NCBI RefSeq assembly: GCF_005405485.1
Contig: NZ_BJED01000003.1
Coordinates: 1-64,000, forward strand
From: Enterococcus hulanensis
GTDB lineage: Bacteria; Bacillota; Bacilli; Lactobacillales; Enterococcaceae
Direction of reading: 5' to 3'
DNA: 64,000 nt
Each line of letters starts with the position of its first letter. Positions within the stretch are counted from its first letter, which is position 1. The position numbers were made by a program, and so were the translations under genes. The notes beneath the pieces are model-generated. The model ran no database searches and was not told where the DNA came from. It saw only the letters and a list, made by a program, of their open reading frames with translations. Below, in pieces: positions 33,589 to 41,767 of the stretch.

Positions 33589-34158
33589 TTACATCTTTTC
33601 CAAAATTTCTTTTGTGACGGCAACTTGGCCCAGCTTAACAAATAATTTGTCAAAGAAGACGTGATGCAGCTCGCCATCACGATCGGCACAGGCATCTTCA
33701 ACAACGATAACCTTGTATCCGTGTTGATAAGCCTCTAAAGCTGTCGCATAAACGCCGTTGGATGTTGCTACACCTGTCAAAATGACCGTATCGATACCGC
33801 GTCGGCGCAATTGCAGATCTAAATCCGTTCCAAAGAAAGCTCCGTGATTATGCTTCGTTACCTTGATGACATTTTCGGCTTCTCCATCTTGAACGATCGG
33901 CATCACATATTCTAAAAATTCAGCTAGTAAATTTCCATAGCCTCTGTCGCTGCCATTTCGATTCAAAAATCGCATCGTCGTTGGATCGACATTGACTAAC
34001 GTGATCAAACCGGCTGTATTTTTCATAGTTTGCGCCAATTGATTATTTTTTTCTACAACTTCTGAAGCAGTATAGGGCTGCAAATCGCCAGATTCCATAA
34101 TTCCTTTTTGCAAATCGATGACGACCAAAGCCGTTCTCGCTAAATCCAAATTCTCCAT
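33589..34158 (-). CDS. Isochorismatase-family hydrolase
   Basis: An 189-aa cysteine-hydrolase fold protein. The Asp (TALVVIDLQKGI) and Lys (NVIKVTKHNHGAFFGTDLD) of the family triad are present. The usual nucleophilic Cys position reads TGVATSNGVYAT, so Cys is replaced by Gly, as in PhzD/YcaC-like members. Amidase activity on nicotinamide is therefore unlikely. The ATG at 34158 is chosen over an upstream open extension because family similarity starts at MENLDLARTALVVIDLQ. A hairpin with U-run (about 33560-33586) follows. Single gene; substrate unknown. Confidence 0.82.
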   Translation of the reverse strand: MENLDLARTALVVIDLQKGIMESGDLQPYTASEVVEKNNQLAQTMKNTAGLITLVNVDPTTMRFLNRNGSDRGYGNLLAEFLEYVMPIVQDGEAENVIKVTKHNHGAFFGTDLDLQLRRRGIDTVILTGVATSNGVYATALEAYQHGYKVIVVEDACADRDGELHHVFFDKLFVKLGQVAVTKEILEKM

Positions 34159-34341
34159 ATAAAACACTCGCCTTCTAAATTTCAAAAAGTTTCCTTCGTA
34201 ATCTACGCCAATTTTTGCTGAAAATCCAGCCAAACCAGCTAATTTAAGAAGTAAAGCGTTTCATTTAATATTTGTGAAGCTAGTTGGAACTAGGTACAAT
34301 AGGTGTAAACTCAGCAGTTTCCTACAAAGGAGGAATTTCTT

Positions 34342-34674
34342 ATGAAAAAAGCATTGCTCGTCGTGCATCGATATAAATCAGAAGACGATGATGACTGGGG
34401 GTCTGTCGCAAAGGATTACGGAACTTCGGATTTGGTTGAGAACATCTCAAAGATGCATCCAAGCCCTGATTGGCGTCCCGCAACTTTGACAGAAGCCAGA
34501 GAATTAATGCACAAGGTCAAAATCGATCGGCTGATCCTAGTTCCCATGCTGAAAGATTACATCGAAGAACTGAATGCTTATCCCGATGTTCAGGTCGATT
34601 GTCTAACCGCTGATGAATACGGCAAGATAAGTAAACCGCCCTTCGCCTTTCTCAGAAAAGACTACCTCAATTGA
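34342..34674 (+). CDS. Hypothetical protein, 110 aa
   Basis: I do not recognise it with certainty. A hydrophobic strand at the start (KKALLVVHRY) and alternating strand/helix segments (DRLILVPMLKDYIEELNAYPDVQVDCLTADEYG) suggest a small alpha/beta cytoplasmic protein. AAAGGAGG lies 9 nt before the ATG. It is divergent from the isochorismatase-family gene and is followed by a shared terminator. Confidence 0.65.
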   Translation: MKKALLVVHRYKSEDDDDWGSVAKDYGTSDLVENISKMHPSPDWRPATLTEARELMHKVKIDRLILVPMLKDYIEELNAYPDVQVDCLTADEYGKISKPPFAFLRKDYLN

Positions 34675-34685
34675 TTATTCCCGCT

Positions 34686-34718
34686 AAAAAACCACTCTCC
34701 TTTTTGGAAAGTGGTTTT
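34686..34718. terminator. Bidirectional terminator between the 110-aa protein and the ROK kinase
   Basis: AAAACCACTcTCC pairs with GGAaAGTGGTTTT around a T-rich loop, between convergent genes. Confidence 0.85.
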
Positions 34719-34721
34719 ACT

Positions 34722-35597
34722 TTATGCTTGTTCAGTTAAAAATTGAGACACTGCACCGATCAGATTGGCCTGGTTCAAGAATTTGCATGGCATGATTGAA
34801 GCCTTCAATTCCTTCGCCCCTTTTTTGAGCAATAATTTCTGCACCCGTTCTTCTATGTTCAGCAATAAATCTTCCCGCGTCGAAATTCCGCCGCCGATCA
34901 ATACCCGGTCCGGGTCCAATGAAATTAAAATATTATAGATGCCGATACTTAACGCCTGATAGAGCTGATCGATCTGCTCCTGTGCCAGTTCATCGCCTGC
35001 TTCAGCTAAGTCGAAAATCTCTTTGCTGGTATATTCGCGGCCATCTGCCTTAATTTTTGAAAAACGTTCCGACATAGCAACCGGGCTGCCAAGATCGCTG
35101 AGTGTTTCCAACGTGTCATTATTCATGATCTGATAACCAAACTCGCCGCCAAATAAATTTGATCCCGGACGTAATTTTCCATTGATCGCGATCCCGCCGC
35201 CGATCCCTGTTCCGATAATCATCAGCGCCGCAGACTCTAAGCCTTTGGCATTTCCTTGCCAAAGCTCTGCTAACGCCGCGCAATTCGCATCATTTTGAAA
35301 AGAAACCGGCACACCTAGAAATTCTGCCAATTCTTGTTTGATCGGAAAACGATGAAGATAAGGCACAGCACTCACGCCATAGATCACGCCCTCTTCAGCA
35401 TCCACCGCTCCCGGTGCACTGATCGCCACTCCGTCGGTGATTTGATGCTTCTCTACCAACATTTTTAAATACGCTTTCATTTCATCCCAAGTTTTTGGTG
35501 TCTCAAAACTGGGCAGCTCGATTAACGCTTCATTTTCCCATAATCCGCTTTTGATCGCCGTTCCGCCGATATCGATCGCTAAGATTTTTTGATTCAT
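34722..35597 (-). CDS. ROK-family sugar kinase (probable beta-glucoside kinase)
   Basis: A 291-aa cytoplasmic kinase. The ATP motif (ILAIDIGGTAIKSGLW), the catalytic Asp segment (SFQNDANCAALAEL), the Gly-rich loop (MIIGTGIGGGIAI) and VLIGGGIS are clear. The usual ROK Cys-rich zinc motif is missing, as in BglK-type beta-glucoside kinases. It follows the GH1 gene on the same strand, separated by a terminator-like hairpin and 155 nt. It could phosphorylate glucose or unphosphorylated beta-glucosides. AGGAGG lies upstream of the ATG. Confidence 0.82.
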   Translation of the reverse strand: MNQKILAIDIGGTAIKSGLWENEALIELPSFETPKTWDEMKAYLKMLVEKHQITDGVAISAPGAVDAEEGVIYGVSAVPYLHRFPIKQELAEFLGVPVSFQNDANCAALAELWQGNAKGLESAALMIIGTGIGGGIAINGKLRPGSNLFGGEFGYQIMNNDTLETLSDLGSPVAMSERFSKIKADGREYTSKEIFDLAEAGDELAQEQIDQLYQALSIGIYNILISLDPDRVLIGGGISTREDLLLNIEERVQKLLLKKGAKELKASIMPCKFLNQANLIGAVSQFLTEQA

Positions 35598-35752
35598 TGA
35601 TTGATCCTCCTAGTTAGTACTTACTAGATCAAATTTTAAAGAAGATCGTCCCTCGTTACAATATCCTTCTTACCCAAAAAAACAAATTCCAACAAAAAAA
35701 CCAATCATAAACGATTGATTTTTTGTCCTGATCATTATTATTCATGAAAAAC

Positions 35753-37171
35753 TCATACTAACCGATCCACGTCATACTCAAAACCGTTTTGATCGCTAAG
35801 CTCTCTATAGAATTCGCCGCTTTTCTTAATCGTACGTTTTTGTGTAGGCAGATCAAGTGAAATCAAACCATAGCGATTCTTATAAGCATTGATCCATGAC
35901 CAGCAATCGATAAAGGTCCATAGATGGTAACCTTTGATATTGCAGCCATCGTTGATTGCTTTCCAAAGATAAGCTAAATGATCTTGAATATACTCGATAC
36001 GATAATCATCGATTACTTGTCCCGTTTCATCCATGAAGCGTTCTTCGTTCGCTACACCCATCCCATTTTCAGAGATGAAGGCTTCAATATTTCCATAGTT
36101 TTCTTTAATATCCATGCATAAATCATGGATACCCTTTTCATAGATTTCCCAACCGCGATACTCATTCATTCGACGTCCCGGCATCACATGATTTTCGAAA
36201 AACCACTCCGGTAAAAATGGTCCCTCTGGATTAATAGCCGTTAAGCGGGCTTTTACACGTCGTGGTTCGTAGTAATTCAACCCTAGAATTTGAGCCGTGT
36301 TTTCGTTGATACAAGCTAAATCCTCTTGCGTATAATCTACTGGCAACTGGTCATGATCCCGTAAAAGTGCCACCAATTTTTCTGGATATTCGCCTTTGAC
36401 CATCGGATCTAAAAAGCTGCGAACATAAAATAAATCAGCAATTTCTGCCGCCTTCACATCTGCAGGGTTTTGGCTTCGTGGGAATGTTGGGCTCAAGTTC
36501 AAGATGACGCCGATTTTACTGTCCAGCTTACGTTCCTTGTGAGCGGCGATTGCCTTTGCATGTGCCAAGATCGTAAAATGAGTTGCCTGTGCGCCACGCT
36601 TAAAATCGATTATATTAGGATAGTGGAAATCTTCTAAATACGAACCCAAAATTGGGCCTAACGGTTCATTAAAAGTAAACCAATGATATACCAAGTCACC
36701 AAACTCTTTGAAACAGGTATCCGCAAAGTTCACATAAGCATCAACAACTTCCCGCGACTCCCAGCCGCCCTTATCCTGTAGAGCTACCGGCATATCAAAA
36801 TGATACAAATTTGCAAATACCTTAATGTCGTTATTGTTCATCTCGGTAAATAGATCACGATAAAATTCGATCGCTTTTGGATTCACCTCACCTACTCCAT
36901 CGGCTGGAAACATTCGCGCCCAAGAGATCGAGACCCGGAAAGAATTATGACCTGTTTGTTTCATCAACTGCACATCTTCTTTATAACGATGAATATGATC
37001 GGTCGTCGTTTCTGAACTAATACCTTGATAAAATCGATAAGGTTGTTCTCTGTACCAACGCTCCCAAACTGTTTCTGCTTTTCCTGTTTCACCACGTCCT
37101 TCTGACTGCTCAGCCGACCACGCAGAGCCCCACCAAAAATCCTTTGGAAATGTTAATTGCTGTTTATTCAT
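35753..37171 (-). CDS. GH1 6-phospho-beta-glucosidase
   Basis: A full-length (472 aa) GH1 barrel. The acid/base motif YHWFTFNEPLG and the nucleophile motif AFISENGMG are both present, and HLWTFIDCWSWINAYKNRYGL near the end matches the phospho-glycoside binding region of PTS-linked members. It would split beta-glucoside-6-P imported by a PTS such as the IIC encoded at 38277. GGAGGA precedes the ATG. Divergent from its probable GntR regulator, with operator candidates in between. A hairpin at about 35701-35726 with a U-run ends the transcript. Confidence 0.9.
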   Translation of the reverse strand: MNKQQLTFPKDFWWGSAWSAEQSEGRGETGKAETVWERWYREQPYRFYQGISSETTTDHIHRYKEDVQLMKQTGHNSFRVSISWARMFPADGVGEVNPKAIEFYRDLFTEMNNNDIKVFANLYHFDMPVALQDKGGWESREVVDAYVNFADTCFKEFGDLVYHWFTFNEPLGPILGSYLEDFHYPNIIDFKRGAQATHFTILAHAKAIAAHKERKLDSKIGVILNLSPTFPRSQNPADVKAAEIADLFYVRSFLDPMVKGEYPEKLVALLRDHDQLPVDYTQEDLACINENTAQILGLNYYEPRRVKARLTAINPEGPFLPEWFFENHVMPGRRMNEYRGWEIYEKGIHDLCMDIKENYGNIEAFISENGMGVANEERFMDETGQVIDDYRIEYIQDHLAYLWKAINDGCNIKGYHLWTFIDCWSWINAYKNRYGLISLDLPTQKRTIKKSGEFYRELSDQNGFEYDVDRLV

Positions 37172-37297
37172 TATATCCTCCTCGTGTTAAAAGAATTTTC
37201 TAGTAAAAATAATTCAATCTTCAAACCATATATAAGGTTTTCTTGAATGCCATCTCATCATAACATCGCTTTCTCAAAAATGGAATAGATTTTATTT

Positions 37298-37317
37298 TAA
37301 AAATATATACTTTTAAA
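37298..37317. promoter_or_regulatory. Operator candidate (copy 1) for the GntR regulator
   Basis: TAAAAATATATACTTTTAAA, a near-palindrome in the GH1/GntR intergenic region. It matches 38170-38189 at 19 of 20 positions; the second copy precedes the PTS gene. Confidence 0.6.
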
Positions 37318-37411
37318 ATTGTTTTATTCTTTTATCTATAAAAGCATTGCTAAAACAGGGTAAAAGTATATAATTATTTATATCTTTAAACACTTGTTCA
37401 AGGAGGTCACA

Positions 37412-38125
37412 ATGAGGAAAAATGCCAAATACATGGAAGTTTATTTAGATGTAAAGAGAAAGGTTGAGGATGGTACTTATGCTATCGGAGAAAAGCTGCC
37501 GACAGGACCTGAGCTGGCTAAACAGTATAGCACCAGTAAATTAACTGTTAAAAAGGGTTTGGACATGTTAGTTTCTGAGGGTGTTCTTCATAGTCGAAGC
37601 GGGTTTGGTACAGAAGTTTTACGCAAACCAATCGATAATTCGAAAGTGTTTGGTCCTAGTGAAGGCTTGATGAGCGTGGTTGGCGAAGATCATGTCGATT
37701 CAGAGATCCATACTTTCTCAATTGAACTGCCTTCAAGAAAGGTAGCCGAAAAACTACAGTTGGATGAAAAGGAATACATCTATAATATCATCCGCAGCCG
37801 TTTTGTTGATCAGCAGCCATATTCATTGGAACAAACTTTTATGCCGCTTTCCATCATTCCAGGATTGGAGCCAAAGCATCTTAAAAAATCAGTTTACTCC
37901 TATATTCGCGATGATCTGCACTTAGAGATCAATGCCTCTCATGTTTGGATGAAAGGTGTACTGGCAACAGAGTTCGATGCTAAAATCTTAGGAATTGATG
38001 TTGGTGATTTTATGATTGAGATAGAAAAGAGTGTTTCTTTGACAAACGGTACGCCTTTTGAATATTCCATCACGCGACATCTGTACCAAGACTTTGTTTT
38101 TGAAGCTGTCTTTGTCGAGAATTGA
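37412..38125 (+). CDS. GntR-family regulator, HutC/UTRA type
   Basis: A 237-aa repressor or activator. The wHTH domain is residues 1-75 (KRKVEDGTYAIGEKLPTGPELAKQYSTSKLTVKKGLDMLVSEGVLHSRSGFGTEV), followed by a UTRA ligand-binding domain that typically senses a phosphorylated sugar. The ATG at 37412 is chosen because AAGGAGG lies 5 nt upstream. It stands between the divergent GH1 gene and the downstream PTS IIC gene, both of which have the same operator-like sequence in front, so it likely controls beta-glucoside use. Confidence 0.88.
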   Translation: MRKNAKYMEVYLDVKRKVEDGTYAIGEKLPTGPELAKQYSTSKLTVKKGLDMLVSEGVLHSRSGFGTEVLRKPIDNSKVFGPSEGLMSVVGEDHVDSEIHTFSIELPSRKVAEKLQLDEKEYIYNIIRSRFVDQQPYSLEQTFMPLSIIPGLEPKHLKKSVYSYIRDDLHLEINASHVWMKGVLATEFDAKILGIDVGDFMIEIEKSVSLTNGTPFEYSITRHLYQDFVFEAVFVEN

Positions 38126-38169
38126 TTTAAGAGCTGAGTAATCCAGCTCTTTTTTTCTTGCTCTCTAAA

Positions 38170-38189
38170 TAAAAATATATATTTTTAAA
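38170..38189. promoter_or_regulatory. Operator candidate (copy 2) upstream of the PTS IIC promoter
   Basis: TAAAAATATATATTTTTAAA lies 8 nt upstream of the -35 box of the PTS promoter and differs from copy 1 at one position. Confidence 0.6.
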
Positions 38190-38197
38190 CAAAAGTA

Positions 38198-38226
38198 TTT
38201 ACTTTTTCCAAGATCCGTTTTATTAT
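38198..38226 (+). promoter_or_regulatory. Sigma-A promoter of the PTS IIC gene
   Basis: TTTACT - 17 nt - TATTAT. Confidence 0.65.
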
Positions 38227-38234
38227 GTAATCAA

Positions 38235-38248
38235 GGTAAGTGCTTACA
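38235..38248 (+). promoter_or_regulatory. cre site overlapping the PTS transcription start
   Basis: GGTAAGTGCTTACA is a near-palindrome matching the CcpA consensus at 12 of 14 positions. It starts 9 nt after the -10 box, a position suited to repression by CcpA. Confidence 0.55.
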
Positions 38249-38276
38249 AAGAATAAAAATATAAGGAGAAACTATC

Positions 38277-39626
38277 GTGGAGAAAAACAATAAAAAGGAA
38301 CAGCTCTTTGAACGCTTTGGTATTATCGCAACAAAGCTAGGAAATCAGATTCATATGCGGACATTACGAGACGCATTTGCCACATTCATGCCCTTTATGA
38401 TGTTGGCCGGCTTCGTTACTCTAATCAACTACGTTATCTTAGAACCAACTGGATTTATGGGGAAAATCGTAAATCCTTCAACCTTGATGAAGATCCAAGA
38501 AATTGGCATGTCAATCGCTAACGGAACCTTGAGCATCACTACATTGCTAGTTGTCGCTGCAGTCTCTTATCATATGTGTGTCAGTAGAAATTATACAAAT
38601 CATATTGCGGCGGTTTTAGTTTCGATCTCAACTTTCATAGTATTGACGCCAATGAAAACAATGTTCACACCGGAAAATGCAAAAAATGCGATCGAAGTTA
38701 CTGGTGTTATTCCAGGATCACACACGGGTGCTTCCGGTATGTTTGTCGGTATTTTCGTGGGTCTCTTAGCTACTGAACTTTTTATCAAACTGTCTACTAA
38801 TGAAAAACTACAAATTAAATTATCGGGAAATATCCCACCAGCAGTATTGAAATCATTTAATGTATTAATCCCGATCATGATTACTGTCACATTATTTGCA
38901 ATTCTTTCCTTTGCCGTGAATCAGCTTTTCAATATGGACGTAAATGGTTTAATCACTAAGGCAATCACAGGTCCGTTGAGTCATATAACTACTGGTTTAC
39001 CTGGTTTCGTCTTGATTACTTCGATCGCGAATCTATTCTTTGGCTTCGGGATTCACCAAGCAGTTATTTCTGGTTCATTACTTGATCCATTTTTGTTGCA
39101 AAACATGCAGGAAAATATGGCGGCATATGCCAACCATGAACAAATTCCTCATATCATTAATATGGCTTTTAAAGATACGTTTGCTGTAATGGGCGGTTCC
39201 GGGAATACGATTGCTTTATTGATCGCAATCTTTGTTTTCAGTCGTCGTAAAGATTACAAGGACTTCGCCAAACTGTCTGTTACTCCCGCTCTATTCAATA
39301 TTAGCGAGCCGATCATCTTTGGTCTGCCGATTGTATTTAACCTAAGCTTGATTATTCCTTTCGTCTTGGCTCCAATCTTCTCTTTGGTGACAGCCTATTT
39401 TGCGACTGCCGCAGGATTAATCAATCATGTCGTTGTTCAAATACCATGGACCACTCCACCAGTCATCTCAGGATTCTTGGCAACTGGCGGTGATTGGCGT
39501 GCCGCAGTCCTGCAAATCATCATCATCGCAGTAAGCGTGTTTATCTATCTGCCATTCCTGCGGATCGATGAACATGTGACAGCTAAGATGGCTCAAAATG
39601 AAGCAGCCACTGATACTGTAAACTAA
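38277..39626 (+). CDS. PTS lactose/cellobiose-family EIIC permease
   Basis: A 449-aa membrane permease with about ten hydrophobic segments, of the CelB/LacE IIC family (MRTLRDAFATFMPFMMLAGFVTLINYVIL; LFFGFGIHQAVISGSLLDPFLLQNM; FNISEPIIFGLPIVFN). The last motif is a hallmark of the family. The IIA and IIB parts are not encoded nearby, so it must rely on ones elsewhere. GTG start with AAGGAGAA 8 nt upstream. With GH1 and GntR it forms a beta-glucoside uptake unit. Confidence 0.9.
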   Translation: MEKNNKKEQLFERFGIIATKLGNQIHMRTLRDAFATFMPFMMLAGFVTLINYVILEPTGFMGKIVNPSTLMKIQEIGMSIANGTLSITTLLVVAAVSYHMCVSRNYTNHIAAVLVSISTFIVLTPMKTMFTPENAKNAIEVTGVIPGSHTGASGMFVGIFVGLLATELFIKLSTNEKLQIKLSGNIPPAVLKSFNVLIPIMITVTLFAILSFAVNQLFNMDVNGLITKAITGPLSHITTGLPGFVLITSIANLFFGFGIHQAVISGSLLDPFLLQNMQENMAAYANHEQIPHIINMAFKDTFAVMGGSGNTIALLIAIFVFSRRKDYKDFAKLSVTPALFNISEPIIFGLPIVFNLSLIIPFVLAPIFSLVTAYFATAAGLINHVVVQIPWTTPPVISGFLATGGDWRAAVLQIIIIAVSVFIYLPFLRIDEHVTAKMAQNEAATDTVN

Positions 39627-39629
39627 AAC

Positions 39630-39676
39630 AAAAGGCAAGCAAAACTGACACAAGTTCAGATTTGCCTGCCTTTTTT
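39630..39676. terminator. Bidirectional terminator after PTS IIC
   Basis: AAAAGGCAAGCAAA pairs with TTTGCCTGCCTTTT with one bulge, followed by TTTTTT; convergent genes share it. Confidence 0.82.
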
Positions 39677-39689
39677 ATTTGAATAATTC

Positions 39690-40844
39690 TTAGTACGCCC
39701 CTGAAACTGCACCATTTGATGTATCGTAAGAATTACTTGAGAAGGAAGGTTTTCCTTTCGTCGTTACATCGGCACCATTTTTTAAGACTTTTAAATTTCG
39801 AACTTTGATAGGTGTATTCGTATTGAAATGCAAGATGTAGGCATTGCTTCCTGGAATCAAGCTTGTTTTATATTGTCCCACCAGACTGTTGTTAACAAAC
39901 GTTTGCATGTAGCCCGATGAAAAATACTTCACTCGAAGTTTTACAGATTGTCCATTAGCGATGCGCGGTGCATTTGTATTTACAGAATAATACTGCTGAC
40001 CATAAACACCGGAATTTGACGGAAAATTGATGTTCGTCGTGTTAATTCTTCCTTGGGCAAAATTGGCGTCTGATCCCGCCTGGTAGTGCAGCCCTACCCC
40101 AACTTGTCCGCAGGCCTTGCCATTTCCCGCGATAACGAACTGCATCTCATAATCGCTCTTATTTCCCGACATAGCCACATCAGCTGAAAAATCAACCGTT
40201 GCATTTCCGCCTAGACTTGCTTGATCAAAAGGTTTGTTTGAATACAACAAACGATACGAGCCAGAAACGCCTTGCTCGACACCGCCAAGTCCTGTGATGT
40301 TAACATCGACTTTCTTTGGTGTGACGCCCGAACTCGAACTTCCGCCGCCGCCCGTTGAAGCTTTCGTCGAATAGAATCCGATCCCCTCATAGCGCCAGCC
40401 GACTCTTACTAAATTATTTTTTTCATACTCATGCAGCGTGTAATGGTGGGTTCCGGTTTTTGCATTAGGATTATATAAACGATAAACAGGAACACTTCCT
40501 CCTGACTGCCAAGAGATTCCTTCGTAGCGCCAGCCCACTTTCACTAAATGATTTTTTTCGTTTGCGTTAACAGTATAGTGATGGTCGCCGCCGTTGTTTG
40601 GGTTATATAAGCGATAAACGGCCGCACCTTTAGCAGGTGTTTCCCAAGCAGTTCCTTCATTACGCCAACCGACTTTTACTAAATGATTGCGCTCGTTCGT
40701 ATTCGCCGTGTAGTGATGCTCCCCCGAATTTGGATTATAGACCCTCAGCAAAGTCGCAGCATCAACATCTTCAGCATTGATAAATAGTGCGCCGCCAAGC
40801 AATAACGCTGCGGCAGCAAACATACCCGATAAAAGCTTTTTCAT
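39690..40844 (-). CDS. Secreted protein with three HYT repeats and a lectin-like C-terminal domain
   Basis: A 384-aa exported protein. The signal peptide (1-30) is followed by three repeats of about 45 residues, each with LxRxYNPN, HHYT, E-x-N-x-LVxVGWRxEG (about 30-170), as in DUF5648 repeats found in secreted cell-wall enzymes. A Gly/Ser linker (GGGGSSSSG) leads to a ~200-aa beta-rich domain resembling a concanavalin-type lectin fold. No sorting signal or catalytic motif is visible. The promoter at 40873-40901 fits. A carbohydrate-binding role at the cell surface is inferred. Confidence 0.75.
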   Translation of the reverse strand: MKKLLSGMFAAAALLLGGALFINAEDVDAATLLRVYNPNSGEHHYTANTNERNHLVKVGWRNEGTAWETPAKGAAVYRLYNPNNGGDHHYTVNANEKNHLVKVGWRYEGISWQSGGSVPVYRLYNPNAKTGTHHYTLHEYEKNNLVRVGWRYEGIGFYSTKASTGGGGSSSSGVTPKKVDVNITGLGGVEQGVSGSYRLLYSNKPFDQASLGGNATVDFSADVAMSGNKSDYEMQFVIAGNGKACGQVGVGLHYQAGSDANFAQGRINTTNINFPSNSGVYGQQYYSVNTNAPRIANGQSVKLRVKYFSSGYMQTFVNNSLVGQYKTSLIPGSNAYILHFNTNTPIKVRNLKVLKNGADVTTKGKPSFSSNSYDTSNGAVSGAY

Positions 40845-40872
40845 CTACAGTTCCTCCTAAGTTTTTATATAG

Positions 40873-40901
40873 ATCATACCAACCTGATTAATCGTGTGAA
40901 A
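40873..40901 (-). promoter_or_regulatory. Promoter of the secreted HYT-repeat protein
   Basis: Minus strand: TTTCAC - 17 nt - TATGAT, about 30 nt before the ATG, with AGGAGG in between. The rest of the 40845-41218 gap shows no gene; a terminator is at 41134-41165. Confidence 0.6.
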
Positions 40902-41133
40902 GACAACGGCCTCCTTTCCATGTACACCAATTTCTACAGAACTCGGTTGTAATTTTTTTGTTAAATATCCAATCTAAAATATTGAATTAATGCTAATTAC
41001 TAAAAGCGTTTTCATTAATTATGATTATGCACGTTACTTTGCATTTGTTCCATAAAAACGATAGCTGAATTTTTAACATTAATAACATAAATACTTTTTT
41101 TGATTTAAAATCACCCGATAATCTAAAGAAAAG

Positions 41134-41165
41134 AAAGCACTCATTATTGATTTTAATGAGTGCTT
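41134..41165 (-). terminator. Terminator of the merR-type gene
   Basis: A perfect 12-bp stem (AAGCACTCATTA / TAATGAGTGCTT) with a 7-nt loop downstream of the MerR gene. Confidence 0.75.
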
Positions 41166-41218
41166 GTTGCGAAGCTTTAATTTTATCGATTCATTGTATT
41201 AAAATGATGGCCCTGCTT

Positions 41219-41662
41219 TTACACCCGGAAGCCATTTGCCAATTGCAATTCGGCTTTTTCTTTTTTTACATAGGCGACTTGTGCATCGATCAATTCTTTA
41301 GCGATCGGTGAGTTATACCGATCGATTTTGATGTCGAGCTCCTTTAAATTCTCCATCAATTGCGCCTGTCGACGCAGGACCTCTTCTTTGTGAGACTGCA
41401 ATAACGCTTTTCTCTGCGGGATCGTCTTAGAACCATCCATGCAGTATTCGATGTATTGACGAATATCGTGGATCGGCATCCCAGTATTTTTCAAACAGCA
41501 CACGGTGTGGATCATATTTAAATCTGACTCAGTGAATTCGCGATAACCAGATTCGTTCTTGGCTACAAATGGCAGCAGGCCTTTTTTATCATAAAAGCGA
41601 ATCGTCGAAATCGTCAAATCAAATTTTTCAGCAACTTCTTTGATTGTATAAGTTTTAGTCAT
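41219..41662 (-). CDS. MerR-family transcriptional regulator
   Basis: A 147-aa regulator with the N-terminal MerR winged helix (YTIKEVAEKFDLTISTIRFYDKKGLLPFVAKNESGYREFTESDLNMI) and a coiled-coil dimerisation helix. No metal-binding Cys cluster is present; the only Cys residues lie in the CCLKNTG and YCMDGS region. It therefore resembles the small-molecule or stress-type MerR proteins near dehydrogenases. ATG 41662 is supported by AGGAGG 8 nt upstream. It diverges from an SDR gene with a MerR-type promoter between them. Confidence 0.9.
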   Translation of the reverse strand: MTKTYTIKEVAEKFDLTISTIRFYDKKGLLPFVAKNESGYREFTESDLNMIHTVCCLKNTGMPIHDIRQYIEYCMDGSKTIPQRKALLQSHKEEVLRRQAQLMENLKELDIKIDRYNSPIAKELIDAQVAYVKKEKAELQLANGFRV

Positions 41663-41692
41663 ATTCGTACCTCCTAGAGATAAACAAAGCAT

Positions 41693-41723
41693 TTGACCTA
41701 AACTATGGTTTAGGGTTTATGCT
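41693..41723 (+). promoter_or_regulatory. MerR-type promoter with 19-bp spacer and central dyad
   Basis: TTGACC - 19 nt - TATGCT, with CCTAAAC (41697-41703) and GTTTAGG (41708-41714) forming a perfect dyad in the spacer. A long spacer with such a dyad is the hallmark of promoters that MerR proteins activate by DNA distortion. Confidence 0.85.
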
Positions 41724-41767
41724 AACAATAGTTCAATAAGAAAAAATAGTCAAATGGAGGAATCATT

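Noticed and set aside
34250-34275. cre-like GTAAAGCGTTTCAT before the 110-aa gene
   Set aside because: The right half departs from the consensus at several positions.
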